A stretch of DNA of 64,000 nucleotides from WHSW01 sp963729075 (GTDB lineage: Bacteria > Actinomycetota > Thermoleophilia > Solirubrobacterales > 70-9). The stretch lies in NCBI GenBank assembly GCA_963729075.1, contig CAVSMU010000001.1, positions 1 through 64,000 of the forward strand. The letters run 5' to 3'. Every line of letters starts with the position of its first letter. Position 1 is the stretch's first letter. Below the pieces are notes generated by a model. That model did no database searches. It was not told where the DNA came from and saw nothing but the letters and a program-made list of their open reading frames with translations. This document shows positions 25,940-34,878 of this stretch, piece after piece. A program made the position numbers and the translations under genes.

Positions 25940-26683
25940 ATGACCGACACTCAGATCCAGCTCTGCGGGAAGCTGGTCGTGCGGATCGACGGCGAGCGAG
26001 TCGAAGACGCGCTGCCAGGCACCCAGGGCAGGCTCCTGTTCGGCTTCCTCGCGCTCAATCGCGACCGCCACCACTCACGCGCGGAGCTGGTCGAGGCGGT
26101 CTGGGGCGAGCGGCTGCCGAGCGCGCCCGATCCGGCACTGCGGGCGCTGCTCTCGAAGCTGCGCACCGCGATCGGCGCCGAGCTCGTCGACGGCAAGGCC
26201 GAGATCCGGCTCGCGCTGCCGACGGGCGCGTCGATCGACACCGAGCGCGCGGCCGAGGCGATCCACAACGCCGACTCCGCGGTCGCGCAGTCGGACTGGC
26301 AGCGCGCCTGGGTGCACTCGCATATCGCGGTCAACATCGCCCGACGCCGCTTCCTCGCCGGTCACGAGGCTGCCTGGATCGACGTCGAGCGCCGGGCGCT
26401 CGAGGAGGTCCACCTACGCGGCCTCGAGTCGCTCGCCGCATCCGGGCTCGGCTTGGGCGGGCCCGAGCTGGACCTCGCGGAGCGTTCCGCGCGTTCGCTG
26501 ACCGAGCTGGCGCCCTACCGCGAGAGCGGCCATCGCGTGCTGATGGAGGTGCTTGCCGCGCGGGGCAACGTCGCCGAGGCGCTGCTCGCCTACGAGTCGC
26601 TTCGCCGGCGCCTGCGCGAGGAGCTCGGGATCGCCCCCGGCGACGAGCTGCAGGCGCTTCACGCCGAGCTGCTCGGCCGCTAG
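25940..26683 (+). CDS. Small SARP-like (OmpR wHTH + BTAD) transcriptional activator
   Basis: 247 residues. An N-terminal winged helix of OmpR type without a receiver domain (QGRLLFGFLALNRDRHHSRA, ELVEAVWGERLP, ALRALLSKLRTAIG) leads into an alpha-helical BTAD domain (ERRALEEVHLRGLESLAASG, VLMEVLAARGNVAEALLAYE, LREELGIAPGDELQALHAEL). No NB-ARC or TPR extension is present, so it is a minimal SARP. Such activators bind 11-bp-spaced direct repeats, and candidates lie on both sides of the DUF1059 gene. Its target may be the pair of secreted proteins. Confidence 0.85.
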   Translation: MTDTQIQLCGKLVVRIDGERVEDALPGTQGRLLFGFLALNRDRHHSRAELVEAVWGERLPSAPDPALRALLSKLRTAIGAELVDGKAEIRLALPTGASIDTERAAEAIHNADSAVAQSDWQRAWVHSHIAVNIARRRFLAGHEAAWIDVERRALEEVHLRGLESLAASGLGLGGPELDLAERSARSLTELAPYRESGHRVLMEVLAARGNVAEALLAYESLRRRLREELGIAPGDELQALHAELLGR

Positions 26684-27456
26684 GAGACGTTCAGGCGGGT
26701 GGCCGGCGCGACGAACAGGTAGTAGGCCGCCAGCGCGCCGCTGTACACGACGAACGCCGTGTAGACGATCAGGCTGGTGAGCTCGCCGCCGCTGACCTCG
26801 CCGAAGCGGTCTACGAACGGGCCGATCAGGACCAGGTCGTAGGCGAGAAAGCCGATCAGCTGTCCGGCGGCGTTCGGCCACCGGGGCTCGACGACCCCGA
26901 CCAGGAAGTAGGCGGCGGCGCCGAGGTAGATCAGCCCGAACATCACCGAGGTCTCGTCGTCGAGCGCCCAGGGGAAGATGTCCGCCCCGAAGACGAGTGC
27001 GGTGCCGGCGCCGATCAGCATCACGGCGAACGCCGCGAACGAGAGCCGCACCCCCGAGGGCATCGGGCGCCGGTCGCGCCACCCGGTGCGCCGCGTGCGG
27101 GTGAAGGTGGCGATCATCCCCACGAAGCCGAGCCCGAAGACCAGCACGTAGGGCCAAAGCTCGGGCTGGCCGTCGTCGCCGAGCAGCGTCACCAGATAGA
27201 GGAAGGCGCCGCCGTAGGTGATCGCCAGGTCGATCGCCCCGGCCCGCATCGCCGCGAGCTCGCCGCTGACGCCGATCCACAGCACCGGCATCGCGATCGC
27301 GGCCAGGATCGAGGCGATGAAGATGAAGGAGAGGCGGGACGTCTCCCACGGCCAGAGGTCGATCGCCCACGGGACCTGTTCGACGAACCCGAGCGTGAGC
27401 ACCAGCGACGCGAGCGCGGCGGCGATCAGCCCGAGACGCATCGGCATCCTGTGCAT
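26680..27456 (-). CDS. Multi-pass membrane protein of unknown function
   Basis: 258 residues from the ATG at 27456 (in-frame ATGs also at 27447 and 27441). About seven hydrophobic segments are visible: LIAAALASLVLTLGFV, FIFIASILAAIAMPVLWIG, LAITYGGAFLYLVTLL, PYVLVFGLGFVGMIATF, FAVMLIGAGTALVFG, GLIYLGAAAYFLVGVV and LIVYTAFVVYSGALAAYYLF. No conserved motif is recognised. It is convergent with the SARP-like gene (4-bp overlap of ends). Confidence 0.65.
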   Translation of the reverse strand: MHRMPMRLGLIAAALASLVLTLGFVEQVPWAIDLWPWETSRLSFIFIASILAAIAMPVLWIGVSGELAAMRAGAIDLAITYGGAFLYLVTLLGDDGQPELWPYVLVFGLGFVGMIATFTRTRRTGWRDRRPMPSGVRLSFAAFAVMLIGAGTALVFGADIFPWALDDETSVMFGLIYLGAAAYFLVGVVEPRWPNAAGQLIGFLAYDLVLIGPFVDRFGEVSGGELTSLIVYTAFVVYSGALAAYYLFVAPATRLNVS

Positions 27457-27529
27457 GGCGCGGATCCTAGGCGGGCGGGCGGCTGACGGGTAGGCGGCCG
27501 CATCGCCGGTGGCGGAATACTGCAAGGTG

Positions 27530-27946
27530 ATGTCCGACGCGCAGCTCGAGATCCTGCACCGGCTCAACGTCGCCTTCAACGAACGCGCCGACTGGGTCGT
27601 CTTCTACGAGCCCGACGTCGAGTTCCACATGCCCGTCGAGTGGCCGGAGGACCCGGTCTACCGCGGCGCGGACGGGCTGTACAAGGTCGTGCAGCTGTGG
27701 ACCGAGAACTTCGACGAATACCACTGGGAAGAGAGGAAGCTGATCGAGGTCCCTCCCGACCGCGTCGTCGGGCTCTACAACCAGGCGGGCCGGATCAAGG
27801 GAACCGACACCAGGATCGACCAGGCGATCGGGATCGTGTTTCGCTTCCGCGGCGTGCGGATCGACCGCGTCGACGCCTTCTTCTCCTGGGAGGCGGCGCT
27901 GGCGACCCCCGGGGTGAGCAGCGCGGACGCCGCGGGCTGCGACTAG
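27530..27946 (+). CDS. SnoaL/NTF2-like protein
   Basis: 138 residues. It begins MSDAQLEILHRLNVAFNERA, then YEPDVEFHMPVEWPEDPVYRGADGL, with the cone-shaped NTF2-like pattern of one helix set followed by curved strands. Polar residues in the pocket (Asp, His) could support a SnoaL-type cyclase or dehydratase, but most members of this kind have unknown substrates. AAGGTG lies 4 bases before the ATG at 27530. It stands alone. Confidence 0.75.
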   Translation: MSDAQLEILHRLNVAFNERADWVVFYEPDVEFHMPVEWPEDPVYRGADGLYKVVQLWTENFDEYHWEERKLIEVPPDRVVGLYNQAGRIKGTDTRIDQAIGIVFRFRGVRIDRVDAFFSWEAALATPGVSSADAAGCD

Positions 27947-28123
27947 AGGCTCGATGTGGGTTATCCGCGCACGCGGATGACGCCGCAGGCCGTCGCTGGA
28001 TCGCCACCCACGACCTCGCGGGTAGCGCTGCTACCCGCTTCGGCCGCGTGCGGCGCCCAGCTCGGCCTGCGGCGCCCCCGCGCACACGCCTAACCCCCAT
28101 CAAGCTCTAGGCCCGCCCAGCGC

Positions 28124-28618
28124 TCAGCCGGCGAGCGGCAGCTCGAGCTGCTCGCCCTCGCGCAGGCGCCGGTCCTCCAGCGCCGCGGCGTAGGTGCCGT
28201 GGAGGGTGTTGCGTGGCCGCACCGTGATCCCGTACGCCTGCGTCATGGCCCGCGCGAGCGTGTCCTTGAACGTTCGGCCGTGCCAGGCGTGCCCGCCACG
28301 GCGCCGGCCGACGTGCAGGTGGACGAGCTCGTGGAGCAGCGTCTCCAGCGCGTCGCCCGGGCGGATGTCGTGGTAGTCGGTGACCGAGAGCCGCCACTCG
28401 CCAGGCACCGCGAAGCCGAGCCGGTTGGGCCGCCGCGCGGCCCGCCTGATCTTGAGCTCGGGCGAGGACTTCGCCAGCGGGCCGCGTGCGAACACCGGCA
28501 GCGCGCGCAGGCGCTCCATCTCGCGGTGCAGGTCGATCCCGGCGACGACGTAGTAGGACGGATGGCGGCGCACGGCGGGCAACTTAGGCGGCGGGGCGGC
28601 GGTAAGAACCTGGCTCAA
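28124..28618 (-). CDS. SprT-like zinc metalloprotease-fold protein
   Basis: About 164 residues. The zinc motif HELVHLHVGRRRGGHAWHG contains HExxH followed by a further His, typical of SprT-like/WSS1 domains. LSVTDYHDIRPGDALETLL precedes it. The frame opens with a TTG at 28618; a GTG further in (VRRHPSYYV) is an alternative start. Its role could be peptidase or DNA-protein crosslink processing by family analogy, unproven here. The 177 bp downstream (27947-28123) show nothing recognisable. Confidence 0.75.
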   Translation of the reverse strand: MSQVLTAAPPPKLPAVRRHPSYYVVAGIDLHREMERLRALPVFARGPLAKSSPELKIRRAARRPNRLGFAVPGEWRLSVTDYHDIRPGDALETLLHELVHLHVGRRRGGHAWHGRTFKDTLARAMTQAYGITVRPRNTLHGTYAAALEDRRLREGEQLELPLAG

Positions 28619-28779
28619 AGCCCCCCACGACCGCCTGGCGGCACCGGATCGGCGCCGGGTGGCGTCCTCGCCGGCTCACGTGGCTTTGCCACGCTTCACC
28701 GGCTGCGTCCTTGCCCGCCACCGCCCGGCACTCGCCAGGCGGCCGCGCGAGGCTTCGAGACAGGTTCTAAGGTCCGTGC

Positions 28780-29130
28780 GTGCCCGACGCGCGCCCCTCG
28801 CTCATCGAGTTCCCGGCCGACGACCCCGAGCGCGCGCGACGGTTCTGGAGCGGACTGGTCGGCGCCGAGCTCGAGCCCCGCGGTGAGCTCGAGGGAGAGG
28901 GGTGGCAGACGCATGGCGGCTCACCGGCGGTGGGCGTCCACGCGCGCGGGCGCGGCCCGGGCGATTCCTTCTCGCTGCCCTACTTCGAGGTCGCCGACGT
29001 CGCCGCGGCGCTCGAGCGAGTCGAGGAGCTCGGCGGCACCATCGTCCACCCCGGCGAGCGGTGGGCGATCTGCAAGGACTCCGAGGGCAGTCCTTTCGGG
29101 CTCGCCGGTTCGTATAAGGAGGAGAGATGA
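28780..29130 (+). CDS. VOC-family protein
   Basis: 116 residues from a GTG at 28780. One glyoxalase-like module pair: SLIEFPADDPERARRFWSGL, then PYFEVADVAAALERVEELGG and ICKDSEGSPFGLAGSY. Its His/Glu metal ligands are not well conserved, so binding rather than catalysis is possible. The next gene, a secreted protein, starts at its stop (ATGA), so the two are cotranscribed. Confidence 0.75.
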   Translation: MPDARPSLIEFPADDPERARRFWSGLVGAELEPRGELEGEGWQTHGGSPAVGVHARGRGPGDSFSLPYFEVADVAAALERVEELGGTIVHPGERWAICKDSEGSPFGLAGSYKEER

Positions 29131-29561
29131 CTCGTTCGACCCCACGCCTGGCTGCGATTGCGGCTGCGGCGATCGCGCTCGCTTTCGCCGCGCTGCTCGC
29201 GGGGCGGTCGACCGCAACCGCTCCCGCCGCCTCGGGCGCGAAGACCGACTGCGGTACCTACGACAGCGCCTCGACCTTCGACCGGGGCCAGGTCTTCGCG
29301 ATCCGCGGCGTCAACTGCCGCAAGGCGCGCAAGGTCGCGAAGAAGTACGACCACAAGGGCACGGCGCCAGGTCCGTGGAAGTGCGCGCTCGCTCACGGCG
29401 GCGGCAAGGCGCTGTTCTCCTGCGGCTACGGCGAGTCGAGCGGCAACATTCGCGACTGGCCGCACGCGCTGATCGCCAAGGGCGTCAACCGATCGTCGAC
29501 CGGCCCGCCGCCTCCCGAGCCGCCGAGCCCGCCGAGCCCGCCGGACCCGTACCCGTACTAG
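29127..29561 (+). CDS. Small secreted Cys-containing protein with Pro-rich tail
   Basis: 144 residues, with AAGGAGGAGAG just before the ATG at 29127. A signal peptide (IAAAAIALAFAALLAG) is followed by a compact domain with four cysteines (DCGTYD, NCRKARK, KCALAHG, SCGYG) that could form two disulfides, then a tail of repeated P-P-S-P/P-E-P units ending at the C-terminus. I do not recognise the family. It is probably exported and wall-associated. Confidence 0.65.
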   Translation: MTRSTPRLAAIAAAAIALAFAALLAGRSTATAPAASGAKTDCGTYDSASTFDRGQVFAIRGVNCRKARKVAKKYDHKGTAPGPWKCALAHGGGKALFSCGYGESSGNIRDWPHALIAKGVNRSSTGPPPPEPPSPPSPPDPYPY

Positions 29562-29566
29562 GCGAT

Positions 29567-29971
29567 CTAACCCGCGACCTCTCGCGCCGGGTCGGCCGGG
29601 TCGAGCGGGTGTAGCTCCGAGCGCTCGAGCGCCTCGGTGCGCAGGTGTGCGATCGCGGCGTACTCGGGCGAGGCGATCATGTCGAGGAAGGCCTGGCGCG
29701 TCGGGTACTCGACCAGCAGCACGCTGTCCCATTTGCTCGGCCCGATCACGGGCGCGTCCGCGTTGCCGGCGTACACCAGCTTCGCCCCGACCCGCTCGAG
29801 CAGCGGCGCCACCGCCTTGCCGTACTCCAGATAGCGCTCGGCGCCGCCGGCGGGCTTGAAATCGAGCAGGTTGAGCATCACCACCGGTCCCTCCGCGGCC
29901 CGGGCGGTGAACTCCTGTAGCGCGATCGGGTTCAGCTGCTCGAGCTCTTCGGGCATGTGCGCGTGCGCCAT
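29567..29971 (-). CDS. DUF1330-like dimeric ferredoxin-fold protein
   Basis: 134 residues. A DUF1330/dimeric alpha-beta barrel pattern: VVMLNLLDFKPAGGAERYLE, LVYAGNADAPVIGPSKWDSV, LLVEYPTRQAFLDMIASPEY. The family is widespread and of unknown function. It is convergent with the upstream secreted-protein gene, with only 5 bp between ends. Confidence 0.75.
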   Translation of the reverse strand: MAHAHMPEELEQLNPIALQEFTARAAEGPVVMLNLLDFKPAGGAERYLEYGKAVAPLLERVGAKLVYAGNADAPVIGPSKWDSVLLVEYPTRQAFLDMIASPEYAAIAHLRTEALERSELHPLDPADPAREVAG

Positions 29972-30071
29972 CGCGCCGATCCTACCCGCGACCGCGCGGC
30001 GGACCGAAGCCTCGCCGCCCGAGTTCAGGCGTTGTCTGCTTACGGCGCCCTGAGCCGGGAATTCGTCTCAC

Positions 30072-31580
30072 GTGGCCGTCAACGAATCGGTCAAGGGAGA
30101 CGAACGCACAGCCGGTGGTCCCGGGACGCTGCTCGCAAACCGGTACAGGGTGATCGAGCAGATCGGGGTCGGGGGGATGGCGGTCGTCTACCTGGCCGAG
30201 GACCAGGTGCTGATGCGCAAGGTCGCGATCAAGCGGCTCGACGCCGACAGTCCCGGCGACGCGACCCGGAGATTCGTCCGCGAGGCGAAGATCGGGGCGG
30301 CCCTCAACCACCCGAACCTGGTCACGGTCTTCGACGCGATCCCCGGCGGGCGCGACGTGCTGATCGTGATGGAGTACGTGGACGGCCTCGACCTCGGCCA
30401 GGCGTTGAAGCGCGGCCCGCTGCGCCCGGTCGAGGCGCTCAGCGCGCTCGAGGACATCGCAGCCGCGCTCGACCACGCCCACGGGCAGGGAATCGTGCAC
30501 CGCGACGTCAAGCCGTCGAACGTCCTGTTGGGCGCAAGCGGCCGGGCCAAGCTGAGTGACCTCGGGATCGCCAAGGCGCTTGCCGACACGGCGACGACCG
30601 CGAGCCACGTGGTCGTCGGCTCGATCCCGTACATGTCGCCCGAGCAGCTCACGGGAGGTCGGGTTGGGCCGCCGACCGATGTCTACGCCCTCGCTCTGAC
30701 CGGGTACGAGGCGCTCAGCGGGCTGCGCGCTCGCGAGGGGACGCCGGCGCAGGTGAGACATCAGGCGCTCCAGCAGCCGCCCCCGGACCTGCGCGAGCTG
30801 CGTCCGGAGATCCCGGCGCCTGCGGCCGAGGCATTGAAGCGGGGGATGGCGCGCGAGCCCGAACGGCGGCCGGCGACGGCGTGCGAGTTGGTTCGGGAGC
30901 TGAGCCGGGGCCTCGGCGCGCGTGGTGAACGGGCACGGCTTGCCGCGCTGGTCGCTGCGCCGGCCGCGCAGCGGACGCAGCCGTTCGAGATCCAGGAGCC
31001 CGATCACGAGGACGGTTCGCGGACGGCAACGGGCGCTGCGTCACCGGCTGCACGAACGACGCCGGCGCGAGCGAGCCGCGGCGTGCCCTGGCGCGCCCTG
31101 CTCGCGCTCGCAGCGATTGTCGGCGTCGCGGCCCTGGCGTTCGTAGTCACTAGCGGCGGCGGCGACGACCCGAGCGGCCAACGGAATGCCGCCACCGAAC
31201 GCGATCGCGGCGGCGGCGAAGCGGCGCCGGGCGGCGGCGCGGACGACACGGCCGCATCGACCGGCCCCGAGCGAGCGGTCGAGGACTTCTACGAGCTCGC
31301 CGCCGCCGGTAAGTTCGACCAGGCGGCGGCCGCGGGCACCGAGAGCTTGAGCGCGCAACTAGGCGACCTCGATGCCGTGTTCGACACGCTCGAGTCCATC
31401 GAGTTCACGAGCCTCGACACGACATCGAAGAGCGGTGACAGCGCACAGCTCGAATTCGCAACCGTTGCCACGCATACGGACCGCACCGAGCGCTGCACCG
31501 GGACCGCGATAGCGATCGCGAGCGGCGGCGGGTGGCTGGTCGACTCGATCAACGGCGTCAGCTGCGACGTCGTCGGATAG
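30072..31580 (+). CDS. Transmembrane Ser/Thr protein kinase (PknB-like)
   Basis: 502 residues from a GTG at 30072. The kinase domain spans about residues 24-280: glycine loop IGVGGMAVVY, catalytic lysine in VAIKRL, HRDVKPSN catalytic loop, DLG in place of DFG, and an SPEQ motif (MSPEQLTGG). A Thr/Ala-rich juxtamembrane region leads to one membrane segment near 341-363. An extracellular NTF2-like domain (AVEDFYELAAAGKFDQAAAA) with two cysteines follows. This architecture, a sensor outside and kinase inside, is common in actinobacteria. The extracellular ligand is unknown, and PASTA repeats are absent. Confidence 0.9.
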   Translation: MAVNESVKGDERTAGGPGTLLANRYRVIEQIGVGGMAVVYLAEDQVLMRKVAIKRLDADSPGDATRRFVREAKIGAALNHPNLVTVFDAIPGGRDVLIVMEYVDGLDLGQALKRGPLRPVEALSALEDIAAALDHAHGQGIVHRDVKPSNVLLGASGRAKLSDLGIAKALADTATTASHVVVGSIPYMSPEQLTGGRVGPPTDVYALALTGYEALSGLRAREGTPAQVRHQALQQPPPDLRELRPEIPAPAAEALKRGMAREPERRPATACELVRELSRGLGARGERARLAALVAAPAAQRTQPFEIQEPDHEDGSRTATGAASPAARTTPARASRGVPWRALLALAAIVGVAALAFVVTSGGGDDPSGQRNAATERDRGGGEAAPGGGADDTAASTGPERAVEDFYELAAAGKFDQAAAAGTESLSAQLGDLDAVFDTLESIEFTSLDTTSKSGDSAQLEFATVATHTDRTERCTGTAIAIASGGGWLVDSINGVSCDVVG

Positions 31581-31607
31581 GCGGCCCCCCAACGCCATCT
31601 CCGATGG

Positions 31608-31949
31608 CTACGTCCCGGTGACCCCTCCGTCGAGCCCTTCCTCGGGCAGGCCCTCCTCGGGCTGCTGGTAGAGCTTGAACTGAACGCCGCCCTCGACCAC
31701 CTCCGCGTCGAGGACCTTGTCGTCGAGGAACCCGATCGTCGCCTGCTCGACCGCCATCGGCAAGCCCTCGACGACCACGTCCTCGGGCTCGGGCTCTTGA
31801 ACGACGCTCATCTGAAGCTCGCGCGCGGGCCCGGTCCCGTTGCTCTCGGCCGAGCCGCTGGTGATCCGCATCATCGCGTCGGCGGGAGCCTCCGGCTGGG
31901 TAACGATCGTCTCCACGGCCGCGGCGGCCTCCTTGGTCAGGGCGAGCAT
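31608..31949 (-). CDS. HesB/IscA-like small protein lacking the cluster cysteines
   Basis: 113 residues from the ATG at 31949, preceded by AGAAGGAGA. The start MLALTKEAAAAVETIV and the later FLDDKVLDAEVVEGGVQFKL fit the HesB/IscA-like beta fold, but the three cysteines needed for iron-sulfur binding are missing. It is therefore probably a derived member with another role, and the family label is tentative. Confidence 0.6.
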   Translation of the reverse strand: MLALTKEAAAAVETIVTQPEAPADAMMRITSGSAESNGTGPARELQMSVVQEPEPEDVVVEGLPMAVEQATIGFLDDKVLDAEVVEGGVQFKLYQQPEEGLPEEGLDGGVTGT

Positions 31950-32049
31950 CTCAGAGGTCTCCTTCTGTCGTTCGGGTCTCGCCTGCCCGCTCTGCGGCGG
32001 GCCAAACAGCAATAGGCTCGATCCGCACAACCACGAGGCGGGGCGAGCC

Positions 32050-32982
32050 TCAGGCGAAGCGGCCCTGATCGAGCGCACGCTCGAGGGCCTCGCGGTCGTA
32101 ACCGGGCATCTCGCCGGTGCGCTCGACGCCCTCGACGTAGGCGGCCATGGCGCGCTCGGAGTCCTCGCTGACGATCGCGGCGAGGAACTCCGCGCGCTCC
32201 TCGCGCAGGCCGGCGGGCAGCGACTGGGAGCCGCCCAGATACACCGCGCGCTTGACACCGGCGATCCCGCCCTTCGGCCGGCGCGCCAGGCGCTCGGCGA
32301 CGGCCCGGGCGCGATCCATGAGCTGCTCGCGGCCGACGACCTCGTCGATCAGCCCGAGCTCGTGCGCATCGTCCGGCTCGAGCGGCGCCCCCTCGAGGCA
32401 TAGCCGCAGTGCCCGGGCCGATCCGAGCATGCGCGCGAGCCGCTGAGTGCCGCCACCCCCGGGCGGAAAGCCGAACAGGATCTCCGGCTGACCGATCAGG
32501 TATGGCCCGGCCGCCATCATCCGCACGTCGCACGCGAGCGCCAGCTCGCAACCACCGCCCATCGCCGAGCCGTTGATCGCCGCGACGAACACCGCGCCCG
32601 CGCGGTTGAAGCGCAGCAGCACCTCGCCGAAGCGCTCGGCGGCGTCGAGTCCGGCGGCGGGCGTGCGCGCCAGCGCCTCCGATCCCCCGGGCAGGCGCCG
32701 CAGGGCGCCGACCGCGGTGAGCGAGGCGCGCGCCGTGGCGCGCCCGACGCTGGGCGACGCGCGCGAGGCGGCGAGCAGCTCGGCGACGTCGTAGTGGGCC
32801 ACGAAACGCTCCGGATGCGAGCCGGTGAGGACGACGCCCGTGACGCCCGGATCGGACTCCGCGCGCTCGACGAGCCGCTCGAGCCCGTCGACCACCCCGT
32901 TGTCCATGAGGCCATGCGGAGGGTTATCGATCGTCGCGAGCAGCACGCGGTCGCCACCCGGCTCGATTCGCACCTCGCCCAT
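32050..32982 (-). CDS. Enoyl-CoA hydratase/isomerase (crotonase) family protein
   Basis: 310 residues. The oxyanion-hole segments appear as VLTGSHPERFVAHYDVAEL and FVAAINGSAMGGGCELALAC, followed by GLIDEVV and the C-terminal trimerisation helices. The first has lost the usual A-F-x-A-G-x-D pattern. An insert near 85-120 is longer than average. Catalytic Glu positions cannot be assigned with certainty. It could act in fatty-acid or aromatic catabolism; no neighbours give a pathway. Confidence 0.82.
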   Translation of the reverse strand: MGEVRIEPGGDRVLLATIDNPPHGLMDNGVVDGLERLVERAESDPGVTGVVLTGSHPERFVAHYDVAELLAASRASPSVGRATARASLTAVGALRRLPGGSEALARTPAAGLDAAERFGEVLLRFNRAGAVFVAAINGSAMGGGCELALACDVRMMAAGPYLIGQPEILFGFPPGGGGTQRLARMLGSARALRLCLEGAPLEPDDAHELGLIDEVVGREQLMDRARAVAERLARRPKGGIAGVKRAVYLGGSQSLPAGLREERAEFLAAIVSEDSERAMAAYVEGVERTGEMPGYDREALERALDQGRFA

Positions 32983-33054
32983 CGGCGTGGCACGTTATCC
33001 GACGCGCGCGGGTCCGCGGATGCCGGGGATCGGCCGCTGCGTATCGTGTGGGCG

Positions 33055-34878
33055 GTGAGCGAGACGACCACCGCCGCGCCCGTCGACGAGGCGCTCGAGT
33101 CCGCCCGCTGGGATCTCGAGCCGCTGGTCGAGGGCCAGGGCGACGAGGGCGCGATCGCACTGCTCGACGAGGCCCAGTCGCGCGCCGAGTCGTTCGCCGA
33201 GCGGTACCGCGGCAAGGTCCCCGAGCTCGACGCGGGCGCGCTGGCGGGCGCGCTGACCGAGCTCGAGGAGATCGGCGACCGCGTCGGCCGTGCCGGCACC
33301 TACGCCTCGCTCGCGTTCTCGGTGGACACGCAAACGCCGGAGGTCGGCGCGCTGATGCAGAAGGTCCGCGAGCGAGCGGCGGCGATCGAGACCGAGCTCC
33401 TGTTCTTCGAGCTGGAGTGGAACGAGGTCGACGACCAACCGGCCGCCGAGCTCCTCGCCTCCGATGAGCTCGACCGCTGGCGCCACCACCTGACCAACCT
33501 GCGCCGGTACCGCCCGCACCAGCTCACCGAGCCGGAGGAGCGGGTGCTGACGGAGACCGACGTCACCGGGCGCTCCGCCTTCGCGCGCCTGTTCACCGAG
33601 CAGACGTCGGCGATCACCGTCGACGTCCCGGGCGCGGAGGAGCCGCTGCAGCTCATGGAGGCGTTGAGCCTGCTCCAGGGCCCGGACCGCGACGCGCGGC
33701 GCCAAGCGGCCGAGGGGATCACCGCCGCGCTCCAGCCCGACCTGCGCACGCGCGCCTTCGTCTTCAACACCCTGCTTGCCGACAAGGCGACCAGGGACCG
33801 GCTGCGCTCCTACGACCACTGGCTCGCCTCGCGCAACCTCGCCAACGAGGCGTCGGACGAGTCGGTTGCGGCGCTGATCGAGGCGGTCGTCGGGCGCTAC
33901 GAGCTCGCCCGGCGCTGGTACCGGCTCAAGGCCAGGCTGCTCGGCATCGAGCGGCTCGCCCACTACGACCGGATGGCGCCAGTCGTCGAGACCGAGCAGC
34001 GAATCGGATACGACGAGGCGCGCGAGCTGGTGCTCGACTGCTACCGCACTTTCTCGCCCGAGCTCGGCGCCACGGTGGAGGAGTTCTTCAGCGGCGACCA
34101 CATCGACGCCCCGCCGCTACCGGGAAAGCGCGGCGGCGCCTTCTGCTCCTACGCCGTGCCGTCCGCACACCCGTACGTGATGCTCAACTACACGTCGCTG
34201 CCGATCGACGTGCTGATCATGGCCCACGAGCTCGGCCACGGCGTGCACGCTGCGCTGGCGCGGCCGAAGGGAATCTTTGAGTTCGCGACTCCGCTCACCG
34301 TTGCCGAGACGGCGTCGATCTTCGGCGAGACGATCGTGCTCGAGCGGCTCCTCGAGCGCGCCCCCGACGCGACCGCGCGGCTGTCGCTGCTCGCCGAGTC
34401 GCTCGACGGGGCCGTCGCCGCGGTCTTTCGTCAGGTGGCGATGAACCAATTCGAGGACCGCGTCCACGGCGAGCGCCGTAACACGGGTGAGATCCCGGTC
34501 GACGGGTTCGCTGCCGCCTGGCTCGACACCCAGGCCGATCTGCTCGGCGACTCGGTCGAGCTCACCCCCGACTACGCCTCCTGGTGGTCCTACGTCCCGC
34601 ACTTCATCGACACGCCCGGCTACGTCTACGCCTATGCGTACGGACACCTGCTGGCCCTGTCGGTCTACCGCCGCTACGAGGAGGAGGGCGGGGGATTCGT
34701 GGAGTCCTACCTCGAGCTGCTGCGCGCCGGCGGCTCGCGCTCGCCCGAGGAGCTCGGCGCGATCGTCGGCGTCGACCTCACCGACCCCGGCTTCTGGGAC
34801 GCCGGCCTCGACCTGATCGAGCGCCAGCTGGAGCAGGCCGAGGAGACCGCGGCCGAGGCGGAGGCCGAGCGGTCCTGA
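33055..34878 (+). CDS. M3-family oligoendopeptidase (PepF-like)
   Basis: 607 residues from a GTG at 33055. The M3 zinc motif HELGHGVH lies near 398 (H-E-x-x-H), with the third ligand Glu in VAETASIFGE about 25 residues on. The long alpha-helical body and the HFIDTPGYVYAYAYG motif near the C-terminus are typical of bacterial PepF/Pz-peptidases. It cleaves oligopeptides in the cytoplasm. The TGA stop overlaps a proposed CTG start of the next gene. Confidence 0.9.
   Translation: MSETTTAAPVDEALESARWDLEPLVEGQGDEGAIALLDEAQSRAESFAERYRGKVPELDAGALAGALTELEEIGDRVGRAGTYASLAFSVDTQTPEVGALMQKVRERAAAIETELLFFELEWNEVDDQPAAELLASDELDRWRHHLTNLRRYRPHQLTEPEERVLTETDVTGRSAFARLFTEQTSAITVDVPGAEEPLQLMEALSLLQGPDRDARRQAAEGITAALQPDLRTRAFVFNTLLADKATRDRLRSYDHWLASRNLANEASDESVAALIEAVVGRYELARRWYRLKARLLGIERLAHYDRMAPVVETEQRIGYDEARELVLDCYRTFSPELGATVEEFFSGDHIDAPPLPGKRGGAFCSYAVPSAHPYVMLNYTSLPIDVLIMAHELGHGVHAALARPKGIFEFATPLTVAETASIFGETIVLERLLERAPDATARLSLLAESLDGAVAAVFRQVAMNQFEDRVHGERRNTGEIPVDGFAAAWLDTQADLLGDSVELTPDYASWWSYVPHFIDTPGYVYAYAYGHLLALSVYRRYEEEGGGFVESYLELLRAGGSRSPEELGAIVGVDLTDPGFWDAGLDLIERQLEQAEETAAEAEAERS

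Noticed and set aside
34584..34877. Upstream extension of the M14 peptidase frame inside the M3 peptidase gene
   Set aside because: That part is Arg/Pro/Leu-rich out-of-frame reading of the peptidase gene; the homologous part starts with the signal peptide at the CTG overlap.
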